Positions 16,139 to 25,086 of a stretch of DNA of 64,000 bases are shown in pieces. A model generated the notes under the pieces. That model searched no databases and was not told the DNA's origin. It saw only the letters and a program-made list of their open reading frames with translations. Source of the DNA: Lachnospiraceae bacterium UBA3632 (GTDB lineage: Bacteria > Bacillota > Clostridia > Lachnospirales > Lachnospiraceae); contig DFKZ01000123.1 of NCBI GenBank assembly GCA_002373975.1, positions 29,743 to 93,742 of the forward strand, given 5' to 3'. The first letter of the stretch is position 1. Each line of letters opens with the position of its first letter. The translations under genes and the position numbers were made by a program.

Positions 16139-17503
16139 CTAATCTGACAGATCCTCTATCAGTCCCATGTTTATCTTAGCCTGCAGTATCCTTCTTACGC
16201 TCTCGTCGATCCTATCCTCGCTTATTCGGCCGCTCTCCACCGCTTTTTCCACGGTGGTTACGGCATCATTAAAGTCGATGGGGCACAGGATAATGTCCAC
16301 TCCCGCTTCAAGGCACAAAAGTGATGCCTCGCCGCTGGTATAATTGTCTCTTATGGCCTTCATCTCCAGGGCATCTGTCATTACAACGCCGTCAAATCCC
16401 AGCTCATCCCTCAGGATATCCGTAACTATGGTGTGTGAAAAGATGACCGGCATATCGGATACATCCGATACGATCATGTGCCCCAGCATTATGGCATCGG
16501 CTCCGGCTTCTATTCCGGCCTTAAAGGGAAGAAATTCGCCTTCGCGGAGTTCTTCAAGGGTCTTGTACACATGGGCCAATCCGTTATGTGTATCCTCAAG
16601 AGTGTCACCATGTCCGGGGAAATGCTTGAGCGTACATCCCACTCCGCCTTCATGGAAGCCCTCCACTGCTGCTGCCACCAATTCTGCGGCTTCCTCATAG
16701 TTATCGCTGTATGCTCTGTCGCCTATGACCGTATTGGCGGGGTTTGACCATACATCTGCCACGGGAGCAAGGTTAAGGTTAAGCCCACATCTTGACATAT
16801 CGCTTGCTATGGTAAAAGCATTCTCGTATGCCTTTTCGGTCCCCTGATCCTTATAATCCAGCATTGCAGCTATCCTGGTGGTACCGACGGTGAACATCAG
16901 ACGTCCGACTCTTCCGCCTTCTTCGTCGCAGGCAATAAAGAGCGGAATCTCCACAAAGGACTGGGAATTGTCTGCCATCTGCCTGACCTGCTCCTGCGAC
17001 TGCATATTTGTCATATTGTAGACAAGACCGCCGACCGGATTCTGCTCCAGTGCCGCTTTGGTCATCTCCCCCGCAGAAGTGACGGGATTTGTCCCGACTA
17101 TTGCGGACGGATATACCATAAAGAGCTGGCAGACCTTTTCATGAACAGTCATATCAGCAATTATCAGATCGACCTGTGAAGGTTTCTCCGGCTCGGACTC
17201 GGGTACAGGCTCTACTTCCGATTCAGACTCCGGTTCATCCTCGGAACCCGCAGGTGCTGTTTCAGATTTCTCTTCTGTCTGCTTATTATCTGCTTCACCG
17301 GATACGTTTTCTTCCGCGTCCGATGAGGTATCTGCAACCGTTTCTTCCTGCTTAGCGTTCTCTTTTGCCCCTAACTGGCCCTCATCGTTTCCGCCTTTTA
17401 TATACCATATCAAAAAAACAGCCAGCGAAAGGATCACTATGATCGTGCCCGCGATTATCACTCCGGACAGGATATTTGTCTTTTTATTCTTTAAACTACT
17501 CAT
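16139..17503 (-). CDS. membrane-anchored beta-N-acetylhexosaminidase, GH3 (NagZ-like)
   Basis: The 454-residue protein has an N-terminal membrane helix (about 11-34) without a lipobox Cys, then a Glu/Ser-rich linker (about 40-110, with EPVPESEPEKPSQ) and a GH3 catalytic domain. KHFPGHGDT and DTHNGLA supply the Asp-His dyad of bacterial NagZ enzymes and VVMTDALEM the nucleophile Asp. NagZ-type enzymes remove GlcNAc from muropeptides or glycans; anchored outside the cell this one would act on peptidoglycan fragments or imported chitin-type sugars. It begins 12 bases after the TIR-propeller gene, so the two are probably co-translated. The linker length suggests it reaches into the wall. Confidence 0.85.
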   Translation of the reverse strand: MSSLKNKKTNILSGVIIAGTIIVILSLAVFLIWYIKGGNDEGQLGAKENAKQEETVADTSSDAEENVSGEADNKQTEEKSETAPAGSEDEPESESEVEPVPESEPEKPSQVDLIIADMTVHEKVCQLFMVYPSAIVGTNPVTSAGEMTKAALEQNPVGGLVYNMTNMQSQEQVRQMADNSQSFVEIPLFIACDEEGGRVGRLMFTVGTTRIAAMLDYKDQGTEKAYENAFTIASDMSRCGLNLNLAPVADVWSNPANTVIGDRAYSDNYEEAAELVAAAVEGFHEGGVGCTLKHFPGHGDTLEDTHNGLAHVYKTLEELREGEFLPFKAGIEAGADAIMLGHMIVSDVSDMPVIFSHTIVTDILRDELGFDGVVMTDALEMKAIRDNYTSGEASLLCLEAGVDIILCPIDFNDAVTTVEKAVESGRISEDRIDESVRRILQAKINMGLIEDLSD

Positions 17504-17515
17504 GATCCGGCCCGA

Positions 17516-20500
17516 TCAGTCAACATTATAAAGGATCTTCTTCTCGTCGGACAATTCAGCATCTCCAAACTGCCTGCGGGCTTCCTCGAACAGTTTTTTA
17601 TAACCCTTATACTCAATAGAATAAAGGTTAGAATACCCGGACAGGATAAATGACTTTTTACCTTTGCAATAAGTTACACCAAAGCTGCTGACACAGTCTG
17701 CCACAACAGCATACTTTGAAGTCTCAAGCATAACCACCAGTTTTCCCGAATCCAGCGCAAGCAGTCCGTTTTCTTCATCTTCCACGATATAATCGATCAG
17801 TCCGTCCATATCATATGAGCTTATATGCTCGGACCTTTCTATATCACGTATCTTTACGGTGTAGTCATCCCCCTGGGATATAAGGTATTTTCCGTCACCG
17901 GTAAAATCTATAAAAAGGTTGGTCAGAGTCAGAAGCGTAAAATCATCCTTCACTTCTCCGGAAGCCTCATCTATTATCCTGACCTTTCCGTCACTGCAGC
18001 ACATGGCAAGAGTGCTACCGTCAGGGCTTATCGTTAAGTACTTCCACTGGTAGGCATTGGCCACCTCCCGGAGAGAGTCGTTCTGGTAGTAATGAATGTC
18101 CCCTGTGGCGATGTCAATTCGGTAAAGATTGGTATCCGTAGCAGATACGTATAGTTTCTTTCCGTCTTCCGAAAGTGCGACATTTCCTATCTTTTGGCCG
18201 GCAAGCTCCTCTGAATCGTTTAAATACACGCATTCTTCTTTCTCCGTATCCAAAACGGCAATAAACCCGCTACCCCATGCGACGCAATATTTTCCGTTGC
18301 GTGTAAAGCTTCCTCCCGTAGGTTGAATGTATTGTTTTATATCCGAGAAGTCATAGGATCTGACCTCTTTTGTAATAGGATTTATCTGACGGATAACATC
18401 ATCATCCAGTATAAGGTGAAATCCGTCCCGTTCTCCGTCATCATCTGTGAGAAGGTAATCCATATCACCGAACCTGAACAACTCTTCACCGGTATTTGAG
18501 AAGTAAACGTATTCGTCGGAATCCCAGGCCTTTGTGATGATATATTCAGAATTCCGTGAAACGCCCACGACAGTCAGCTTTTCATCACCCTCATGTATCG
18601 TGTTAAGATCCGGAGCATAATGCGGAGTCAGGATATAAATACTCGATCCCAGATATTCCTTCAATACCAGAGTCTGTCCAAAACCAACAATGTTAGATAT
18701 CATTTTCCCCGTTTCGATGAGACCATCCAGAAACTCGCCTGTGGAAAAATCAATGGTCTGGATCTGTCCGTTTCCAAGAGCTGCCATACCTCGAGGGCTG
18801 TTCAGGAACACAATGATCGAAAAGACGTTATCCGGAAGAACTACTCTTGATTTCTGCTTTCCGTTTTCTTCGTCAAAGCAGAACACCACCCTTCCTTCCG
18901 CGATAACAATATCGGAGCATTTTCTGTCATCTGTGGTATATGTATGGTTTTTGATAATAGTGGAAGTATTCCAGAAAGCAACGGAATCCACATCCAGAGG
19001 CGCGTTCCACAATACTTTGCTGCCATCTACGGCAATAAGATCTACGTTGGCATTCGGAGAATCTCCGGGCTGTGAAAGGGGAATAGAGGTAATAGCGGCA
19101 AAATTGCCCGACTCAAGGGGGCATATCTCTACAATATTCTTTTCAGCCAGAGCTGTAGAGGAACATGTTCCTGCTGTCAGATCAAATACTGTTATATAAG
19201 CCTTGGTGGAGTCGCTGTATGCCCCTCCGTGCGAAACCGCCAGATGACTCCCGTCTTCAGAAAACTCCATCTTCAGACCAAATTCAATATCCAGAGGATT
19301 CTCAAAGCTCTGAATAATGTCACCGTTATTCAGATCTATGATATCTACCACATATGTCTTTTCATCATTCAATACAACTATGGTGTCGGTGATGTTTTCT
19401 GTTTCCTTGACTTTCGGCGAGACAACAGCTGCTATTTTATTCTCGGTAAAGATACTGCATGTATCGATTATCTGGTGATCTTCCAGTTCTCCCTTCCCGG
19501 CATACTCAAATATCACGTCTCCGTCAAAGGAATACTTGGTAATCCCTTTCCCGGTGATCACATAGATTCCGGTTTCATCTGCATCTGCTGCTTTGATATT
19601 TACCACACGGTTGTCTTTGTCGATCTTTGCACCTATTTCGCATAGGAGAGACCAGTTTTCGGTATCCCATACATATGCATTCTCTCCTGTGTCGGTAACG
19701 ATCAGGTACTTTCTGTCGGCGCTTACCCGGATATCCTTGACTTTCATATCGTGTGGTAAAACTCTGTCAAAGTAGTAATCACCGGAAGTATCATACGCGT
19801 AGAGGGCCTTTGAAAGGGCGTACTCAGTCTCCCCTTCGTAGGGTCTGTCGTTACCTTCCGAAGGCAGGCCGGCCATTGCAACCAACACAGCATCCTCACG
19901 GTTTCCCTCATTAAAAAGCGACAGGGATTTTTCGGCATAGAAACGCGACTGGTTCCTCTGCTTGTCTGTATATTCTTCCAATATCTCTTCCGCAAGCCGT
20001 GTTTTTTCATCTGCAAGCTTGGACTTTTCGTCGGCAAGCTGAGCTTTCTCATCGGCAAGCTGTTTCATTTTGGCCGCAACATTTGCGTTATAGATACCGA
20101 AAGCGGTTCCCGCGATTGCCACAATTGCCGCCGCTGATGACACGATCGATATAGTCCTTCTGATTATCCTTTCACGGTGGCGCTGCTTGAGGTCATCATA
20201 GGAGCAGCCCAGAACGGGCGCAGCAAGCCGAAGTATCTCGGTCTTAAACTTCTTATTCCTGTCGGAGGCTGTTTCTCCCCTTACATCCGCTGCCAGCGGC
20301 TCCACGGGATTTCCCTTTTCATCGGTAAGAAGCTGGGGAGGAAAGCTCTCGTCGGGCTCACCTTCAATAAGCACGGCAAGAACATGATCCCTGTCGTGCA
20401 TCTCTATGAATGATTCTATCTCTTTACAAACCCAGTATGATTCGGGTGTGCGGGGAGAACAGATCACGATAAGATATTCCGACTGGGCAAGTGCAGAGGA

Positions 20501-20692
20501 TATATTATCATTGAGGTCACTTCCTATAGGCAGTTCCTCCTGATCCCTGAACACTCTCTTTATCTTCTTTTTACCGGTCTTCTTTCGTACGGCTTTCGGA
20601 ACATGATACGTCTCCAGTCCGGTGTGAACCTTTTTGGCTATTTCCATATCAAGAGGCGAATGCCTGTAACTTATAAACGCATCATATTTCAT
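17516..20692 (-). CDS. TIR domain-transmembrane helix-beta-propeller receptor-like protein
   Basis: The 1058-residue protein starts with a TIR domain (about 1-165): YDAFISYRHS, the charged FRDQEELP loop and SYWVCKEIE, whose Glu91 matches the catalytic Glu of NAD-cleaving TIRs. A basic stretch (RHRERIIRR) precedes one membrane helix (about 183-201); then come four near-heptad LADEKxx repeats (211-236) and a region of beta-propeller (WD40-like) strands (about 300-1030). Basic residues before the helix predict TIR inside and propeller outside. The start follows the DHH gene by 63 bases; the GH3 gene follows by 12. TIR-containing proteins act in bacterial defence or signalling, but the role here is unknown. 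Confidence 0.8.
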   Translation of the reverse strand: MKYDAFISYRHSPLDMEIAKKVHTGLETYHVPKAVRKKTGKKKIKRVFRDQEELPIGSDLNDNISSALAQSEYLIVICSPRTPESYWVCKEIESFIEMHDRDHVLAVLIEGEPDESFPPQLLTDEKGNPVEPLAADVRGETASDRNKKFKTEILRLAAPVLGCSYDDLKQRHRERIIRRTISIVSSAAAIVAIAGTAFGIYNANVAAKMKQLADEKAQLADEKSKLADEKTRLAEEILEEYTDKQRNQSRFYAEKSLSLFNEGNREDAVLVAMAGLPSEGNDRPYEGETEYALSKALYAYDTSGDYYFDRVLPHDMKVKDIRVSADRKYLIVTDTGENAYVWDTENWSLLCEIGAKIDKDNRVVNIKAADADETGIYVITGKGITKYSFDGDVIFEYAGKGELEDHQIIDTCSIFTENKIAAVVSPKVKETENITDTIVVLNDEKTYVVDIIDLNNGDIIQSFENPLDIEFGLKMEFSEDGSHLAVSHGGAYSDSTKAYITVFDLTAGTCSSTALAEKNIVEICPLESGNFAAITSIPLSQPGDSPNANVDLIAVDGSKVLWNAPLDVDSVAFWNTSTIIKNHTYTTDDRKCSDIVIAEGRVVFCFDEENGKQKSRVVLPDNVFSIIVFLNSPRGMAALGNGQIQTIDFSTGEFLDGLIETGKMISNIVGFGQTLVLKEYLGSSIYILTPHYAPDLNTIHEGDEKLTVVGVSRNSEYIITKAWDSDEYVYFSNTGEELFRFGDMDYLLTDDDGERDGFHLILDDDVIRQINPITKEVRSYDFSDIKQYIQPTGGSFTRNGKYCVAWGSGFIAVLDTEKEECVYLNDSEELAGQKIGNVALSEDGKKLYVSATDTNLYRIDIATGDIHYYQNDSLREVANAYQWKYLTISPDGSTLAMCCSDGKVRIIDEASGEVKDDFTLLTLTNLFIDFTGDGKYLISQGDDYTVKIRDIERSEHISSYDMDGLIDYIVEDEENGLLALDSGKLVVMLETSKYAVVADCVSSFGVTYCKGKKSFILSGYSNLYSIEYKGYKKLFEEARRQFGDAELSDEKKILYNVD

Positions 20693-20755
20693 AGCTTAAT
20701 CTTCCTGACTTTATCGTGTGCTACTCTTTCTTAGCTCTTAATTCTACGTTGTCTC

Positions 20756-22261
20756 CTACGCGGGCCTGTATGTTTTATTGAAAATTTTCTTTTCGACAAT
20801 GTATACATCCGACAGATCGTCTACCCTTACCGCCAGGTAGTCTCCCTTTACGCCGAGATAATATTTTTCGGGATCCCATGAGGTGAAGACTTTGACCCTG
20901 TGATCCAGCTGTCTTGCATATATTCCGCTTCCACCCGCGGCTATGCAGGCACGGGCATACGGAAGCACTTCAATCCTCTCTCCCGTTCCGGTATTGATAA
21001 CAGCCGGTACATACTCCCCGGGATAAATATATTCCTCATCAATAAACCTGTAGGAAGCCTCGAATTTGCTTTTACGTGTCGGGTACAGCTCCCCTTCCAC
21101 TCCCAGAATAATGTAAATGTCTTCTTCTATGTCGATATCTACATCTCCCTCAAGAGTTCGGATGGTGATCACTGTTCCGGGTTTTGCAAGCTTTGTGGCC
21201 TCTACGAAGCCAACCTTGACCTCATTCTTGAGATACTTGGTAAGCTTCTCGATGGGTTCCTCATGCTTTCCTGCATATATTATCTCGGAAGTCTCGAAAT
21301 ACTCTTTCATCCTTGAATCCATAAGCTCTTTTAGCTTGTCGGACTCGTAAGCTATGCCGCTTTTTTCGATCAGATCCTTTTTGAGAAATCCCCCGGCTTT
21401 GACAAGGTGCCCCCCTCCGCCGCCAAAGCCTTCGGCCAGAAAGCCTGCCAGCTCGCTGGCTTTTACTTCCTTCACGCAGCTTCTGACGGAAATCTTGACA
21501 CCAAAGGGAAGAATGCTGTAGACAAGGCAGGTACTTATGGAATCCACCTCCAGCAGCATATCACTTATTATTCCCAGGATATTAGGATCGCAGGGCTTTG
21601 CCTCCACTATGCTGTAGGAATGCTCTTCGTTATATTTCGCATGTTTAAGTGCATCTCCGGCTATCACAAGCTCTTCTTTGGAAAGATTTGAGTTTTTGAA
21701 AAGGACAATATCCGTGCTCCTGAATTTGGCGAAATCGCGAAGGTCCCTGTCAGCAGGGTGCGATATTTCCGCAAAGCCGTTAGTGTCGGTCATAAGTCCG
21801 TAATAAAGCGCCGTAGCGATCTTTTCGTCCTCGTTTACATCGATACCTTCATTCTTTATCAGTTCATAGAGAACTGTCGCGCAAGACCCGTATGTACTTC
21901 TGACCTCGGATAGCTCGGGAAGCTGGCCCGAAACCTGATGGTGATCTATAACAGCTATATTATCGGCATCGAAATGCGTCACATTACTCTCGCCGTACTG
22001 ACAGTCAACAGTGACCAGAAGCTCCGGCTTATCAAGCTCGGTGACATACTCGGCGGGAATCTCCAACATATCCTTCATGAGCACAAGATTACTCTTCTGT
22101 ACCGGAAATTTGCCCCCGTAAATAAATCTGGCATCTATTCCCTTCTTTTCAAGATACCACTTTAACGCATATCCGCTGGCAAGGGCGTCTGCATCCGGGT
22201 TGTCGTGACACTGTATCACGATATTATTAAAGCCTGTAAGCTGCGATAAACTTAATGCCAT
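20756..22261 (-). CDS. DHH-DHHA1 family phosphoesterase with an extra C-terminal domain
   Basis: The protein carries the DHH superfamily motifs: HDNPDADALASG near residue 20, VTVDCQYGES, VIDHHQVSG near 125, and the DHHA1 GGGGHLVKAGG near residue 280. Related enzymes hydrolyse nanoRNA, pAp or cyclic di-AMP breakdown products. It has no membrane segment, so it is not GdpP-like. At 501 residues it is longer than NrnA (about 310-320). The additional 170 residues include YYLGVKGDYLAVR and end FNKTYRP, a domain I cannot name. It lies upstream of the TIR gene on the same strand. Substrate not predictable. Confidence 0.8.
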   Translation of the reverse strand: MALSLSQLTGFNNIVIQCHDNPDADALASGYALKWYLEKKGIDARFIYGGKFPVQKSNLVLMKDMLEIPAEYVTELDKPELLVTVDCQYGESNVTHFDADNIAVIDHHQVSGQLPELSEVRSTYGSCATVLYELIKNEGIDVNEDEKIATALYYGLMTDTNGFAEISHPADRDLRDFAKFRSTDIVLFKNSNLSKEELVIAGDALKHAKYNEEHSYSIVEAKPCDPNILGIISDMLLEVDSISTCLVYSILPFGVKISVRSCVKEVKASELAGFLAEGFGGGGGHLVKAGGFLKKDLIEKSGIAYESDKLKELMDSRMKEYFETSEIIYAGKHEEPIEKLTKYLKNEVKVGFVEATKLAKPGTVITIRTLEGDVDIDIEEDIYIILGVEGELYPTRKSKFEASYRFIDEEYIYPGEYVPAVINTGTGERIEVLPYARACIAAGGSGIYARQLDHRVKVFTSWDPEKYYLGVKGDYLAVRVDDLSDVYIVEKKIFNKTYRPA

Positions 22262-22305
22262 AAAAAATCCTTTCAGATCATCTGCCTGTTTTTGCCGGCA
22301 GAAGT

Positions 22306-22319
22306 GTAAATATATTTAC
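22306..22319. promoter_or_regulatory. perfect 14-bp palindrome in the DHH gene 5' region
   Basis: GTAAATATATTTAC is perfectly self-complementary and lies just downstream of a candidate -10, between promoter and start codon, where a repressor could act. No regulator is identified. Confidence 0.35.
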
Positions 22320-22324
22320 CTAAC

Positions 22325-22352
22325 CTTATATATTCTACAATATCGTACACAA
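22325..22352 (-). promoter_or_regulatory. candidate promoter of the DHH gene
   Basis: On the minus strand TTGTGT (22352-22347), a 16-base spacer and TATAAG (22330-22325). Its -35 touches the T tract of the upstream terminator, so the DHH/TIR/GH3 run would start right after the previous unit ends. Confidence 0.45.
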
Positions 22353-22385
22353 AAAGAAAAGGACAGGATTCTTAATCCTGTCCTT
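22351..22385 (-). terminator. rho-independent terminator after the CarD-family gene
   Basis: On the minus strand AAGGACAGGATT / AATCCTGTCCTT forms a long stem with a three-base loop, followed by TTCTTTTT. It lies about 34 bases after the stop at 22419. Confidence 0.85.
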
Positions 22386-22418
22386 GCTAATATCCTACTA
22401 ATACATATACCGATCAGC

Positions 22419-22919
22419 TCAATCCCATCCGCTCTTTGTGATATAGCCCTCAACTTCATTTTTTGGCATATCGAGTGATATCGCAAGCTCACCGAAAAGA
22501 AATTCCGCGGCTATCCTGAAATACTTGGCATCAACCGCCGTTTCCTTTCTCCCTGCTTCCTGTCTCTTTCTGCGACGAACATAAATCGTCTTTACCAGGC
22601 TTACCAGCTTACGGATATCATTGCTACGGATGCAGCCCTTATACTCCGCTTCCACAGTCTTTTCACTCTGAATATCCAGACATGCTATTCCCGGAATATC
22701 TTTAAGAAAATCCTTAGCTTCACTGGCACTGAGTATTGAACGGATCGACTCATCCGCAAGCGCAACAGGAATATACACGGTACTTGCCGTGTTATATACA
22801 GGCTTCAAGATGTAATACTCTTCATTCCTGTCAACTCCTGAAATATCAAGGGTCGTAACTTCACTAACCCTGCAGACTCCTTTATTCCCGCAGGCAACAT
22901 AATCTCCGACTTTGAACAT
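22419..22919 (-). CDS. CarD-family transcriptional regulator
   Basis: The 166-residue protein has a CarD/TRCF-type RNA-polymerase-interaction domain (FKVGDYVACGNKGVCRV, YYILKPVYNTASTVYIPV, residues 1-65) and a helical C-terminal domain with a basic patch (YVRRRKRQEAG, about 113-123). CarD proteins bind the beta subunit of RNA polymerase and stabilise open promoter complexes, often at stable-RNA genes. Length is normal for the family. It has its own promoter and terminator, so it is monocistronic. Family assignment is firm; target promoters are unknown. Confidence 0.9.
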   Translation of the reverse strand: MFKVGDYVACGNKGVCRVSEVTTLDISGVDRNEEYYILKPVYNTASTVYIPVALADESIRSILSASEAKDFLKDIPGIACLDIQSEKTVEAEYKGCIRSNDIRKLVSLVKTIYVRRRKRQEAGRKETAVDAKYFRIAAEFLFGELAISLDMPKNEVEGYITKSGWD

Positions 22920-22988
22920 ATTTAAACCCCGAATCCGATCAGAAAAACCTTCCGCAAATGCGAATTGTGTTTACATAACTATATTTCG

Positions 22989-23017
22989 ATTATAACAGAT
23001 TCCATATTAAAATGTAA
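22989..23017 (-). promoter_or_regulatory. promoter of the CarD-family gene
   Basis: On the minus strand TTACAT (23017-23012), a 17-base spacer and a consensus TATAAT (22994-22989), about 70 bases before the start codon. Confidence 0.65.
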
Positions 23018-23081
23018 GCGGGAAATTATTAAATTGCGGTTGTTATTATAGTTTTATCAAATGCGCCCGGCTGGCTGGCTG

Positions 23082-24161
23082 TCACGCACTTTCGTTCATA
23101 CGGCTCAGCTTGGCGGCCTGATCGGCGGAAATACAGGCATCAAGGATTTCTCCTATATCTCCGTTCATGACTTTGTCTAGCTTATATACCGTAAGCCCTA
23201 TTCGGTGATCGGTAACTCTGCCCTGAGGGAAATTATAGGTCCTTATCTTCTCCGACCTGTCGCCGGTGCCTATCTGGCTTCGGCGCATTTCCGCCTCGGC
23301 ATCATGCTTTTCCTGCTGCTGGATGTCGTACAGCTTTGACTTAAGGAGAGCAAAAGCTTTTGCCTTATTCTGGAGCTGTGATTTTTCGGTCTGTGAATAA
23401 ACCACAATTCCGGTAGGATAATGGGTGAGACGCACTGCCGAGTCGGTAGTGTTTACACACTGACCGCCGTTTCCGGATGCACGCATAACGTCTATCCTTA
23501 TATCCTTTTCGTCTATCACTATATCAATATCCTCATCCGCCTCGGGCATAACCGCAACAGTGCAGGTGGATGTGTGGATCCTTCCGCCGCTCTCCGTAAC
23601 CGGTACTCTCTGTACGCGGTGCACCCCGGATTCATACTTAAGCTTGGAGTATGCGCCCTGACCGTTTATCTGGAATGTAACTTCCTTCACACCGCCGATG
23701 CCTATCTCATCCATACTGATAAGCTGGGATCTCCACCCCTGACTCTCGGCAAAGTGCACGTACATCCTGTAGACCTCAGCGGCAAAGAGCGCTGCCTCAT
23801 CCCCGCCCGCTCCTGCTCTGATCTCCACAATAACATTCTTGTCATCATTCGGATCCTTGGGAAGAAGCATTATTTTCATCTTCTGTTCCAGCTCCTCAAT
23901 CCGGGCCTTTGAATCGTTCAGTGTCTCCTTTAGCATCTCGCGCATCTCTTCATCGTTTTCCGACTCAAGCATATCCAGGGAATCCTGCACATCAGCCTTG
24001 CACTTTTTGTATTCGGTATAAGCTTCCACAAGAGGCGCAAGATCGGACTGTTCCTTCATAAGCCTCTTAAAACGTGCGTTGTCGTTTGCGACATCCGGCG
24101 AATGAAGCTCTCTCATTATCTCTTCATATTTGGCTATAAGATCATCTAGTTTATCAAACAT
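23082..24161 (-). CDS. prfA: peptide chain release factor 1
   Basis: RF1 recognises UAA and UAG and triggers peptide release. The 359-residue product shows the codon-recognition tripeptide in RVPVTESGGR and the catalytic GGQ in ASGNGGQCVNTTDS. ATG 24161 (MFDKLDDLIAKYEE) is preferred to 24209 because GGAG precedes it by ten bases and it gives the family's normal N-terminus. It starts 16 bases after prmC, whose product methylates the GGQ glutamine, so enzyme and substrate are made together. Confidence 0.96.
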   Translation of the reverse strand: MFDKLDDLIAKYEEIMRELHSPDVANDNARFKRLMKEQSDLAPLVEAYTEYKKCKADVQDSLDMLESENDEEMREMLKETLNDSKARIEELEQKMKIMLLPKDPNDDKNVIVEIRAGAGGDEAALFAAEVYRMYVHFAESQGWRSQLISMDEIGIGGVKEVTFQINGQGAYSKLKYESGVHRVQRVPVTESGGRIHTSTCTVAVMPEADEDIDIVIDEKDIRIDVMRASGNGGQCVNTTDSAVRLTHYPTGIVVYSQTEKSQLQNKAKAFALLKSKLYDIQQQEKHDAEAEMRRSQIGTGDRSEKIRTYNFPQGRVTDHRIGLTVYKLDKVMNGDIGEILDACISADQAAKLSRMNESA

Positions 24162-24177
24162 AACAGTTGTTCTCCAT

Positions 24178-25086
24178 TTACATAAGAACCGATTTCGTTC
24201 CGTATACAACCCGGTCCAGGCCGGAATAATCCTTTACTATATTTACATCAATATATCCCTGTTTTTTCATAAGCGAAGATACATCTTCGCCCTGGTCAAA
24301 TCCTATCTCAAAAAAGAGCATACCTCCGGGCGCAAGAAATGCAGCGGCTTGCGGTATGATCTTTTCATAAAAATATAATCCGTTATTTAATCCATCCAGA
24401 GCGATCAGGGGTTCATGGTCCTTGACTTCCGGCTCAAGAGTTGCGATGACATCGCTCTTGATATAGGGCGGATTCGACACTATTATATCGAATCTGTCAT
24501 CTTCTCTGTTTCTCTCTCTCAGGGGGTCAAAAAGATCACCCTGTATAAACTCTATCGCCGCTTTCTCTCCTGTCGGCCCATCGGTATCGCTCTCCGATAC
24601 ATTTAGGCTTCCGAGGATGCTTTCGGCATTCTCCCGTGCAAGAGCAAGGGCTTTTTCCGAGATATCGATCCCAACACCTTCGCAGTAATTGGAAAACTTT
24701 AGGAGACTTGTAAGGATGCATCCGCTTCCCGTGCACAGATCAAGGATACGGCTTCCATCCCTCAGGTTTCGAAGAACCTCCTCTACGAGTATCTCGGTAT
24801 CCGGGCGGGGGATTAAAGCATCGGGTGTTATTTTAAAGTCAATCCCCATAAAACAGGTTTTTCCAAGAATGTGCTGTATGGGTTCTCTCTTCTTTCTTCT
24901 TTCCAGTGCGGCACGGAAATCCTCGGAATGGGACTCATCGATATTCTTTCCGGGCTCGGTCAGAATATCAATCCTCTTTATACCGAAATAAGCCTCCAAA
25001 AGCAGTCTCGCATTCTCCTCCGCCTCCGGAACATCCGCTGTATGCAGCTCATCTACCGTGTTTTTGTATATTTCCGCGACTGTCAT
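24178..25086 (-). CDS. prmC: release factor glutamine methyltransferase
   Basis: PrmC N5-methylates the Gln of the GGQ motif in release factors using S-adenosylmethionine. The 302-residue protein has a helical N-terminal domain, a SAM-binding motif (ILDLCTGSGCILTSL, near residue 115) and the catalytic NPPY (IVSNPPYIKSD, near 200). Its ATG directly follows the TAA of the DUF1385 gene, indicating translational coupling, and prfA follows closely. Confidence 0.95.
   Translation of the reverse strand: MTVAEIYKNTVDELHTADVPEAEENARLLLEAYFGIKRIDILTEPGKNIDESHSEDFRAALERRKKREPIQHILGKTCFMGIDFKITPDALIPRPDTEILVEEVLRNLRDGSRILDLCTGSGCILTSLLKFSNYCEGVGIDISEKALALARENAESILGSLNVSESDTDGPTGEKAAIEFIQGDLFDPLRERNREDDRFDIIVSNPPYIKSDVIATLEPEVKDHEPLIALDGLNNGLYFYEKIIPQAAAFLAPGGMLFFEIGFDQGEDVSSLMKKQGYIDVNIVKDYSGLDRVVYGTKSVLM

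Noticed and set aside
17516..20692. Thoeris defence system
   Set aside because: No ThsA-like SIR2 or SLOG-type effector is nearby, and the TIR protein is membrane-bound with a propeller, unlike ThsB.
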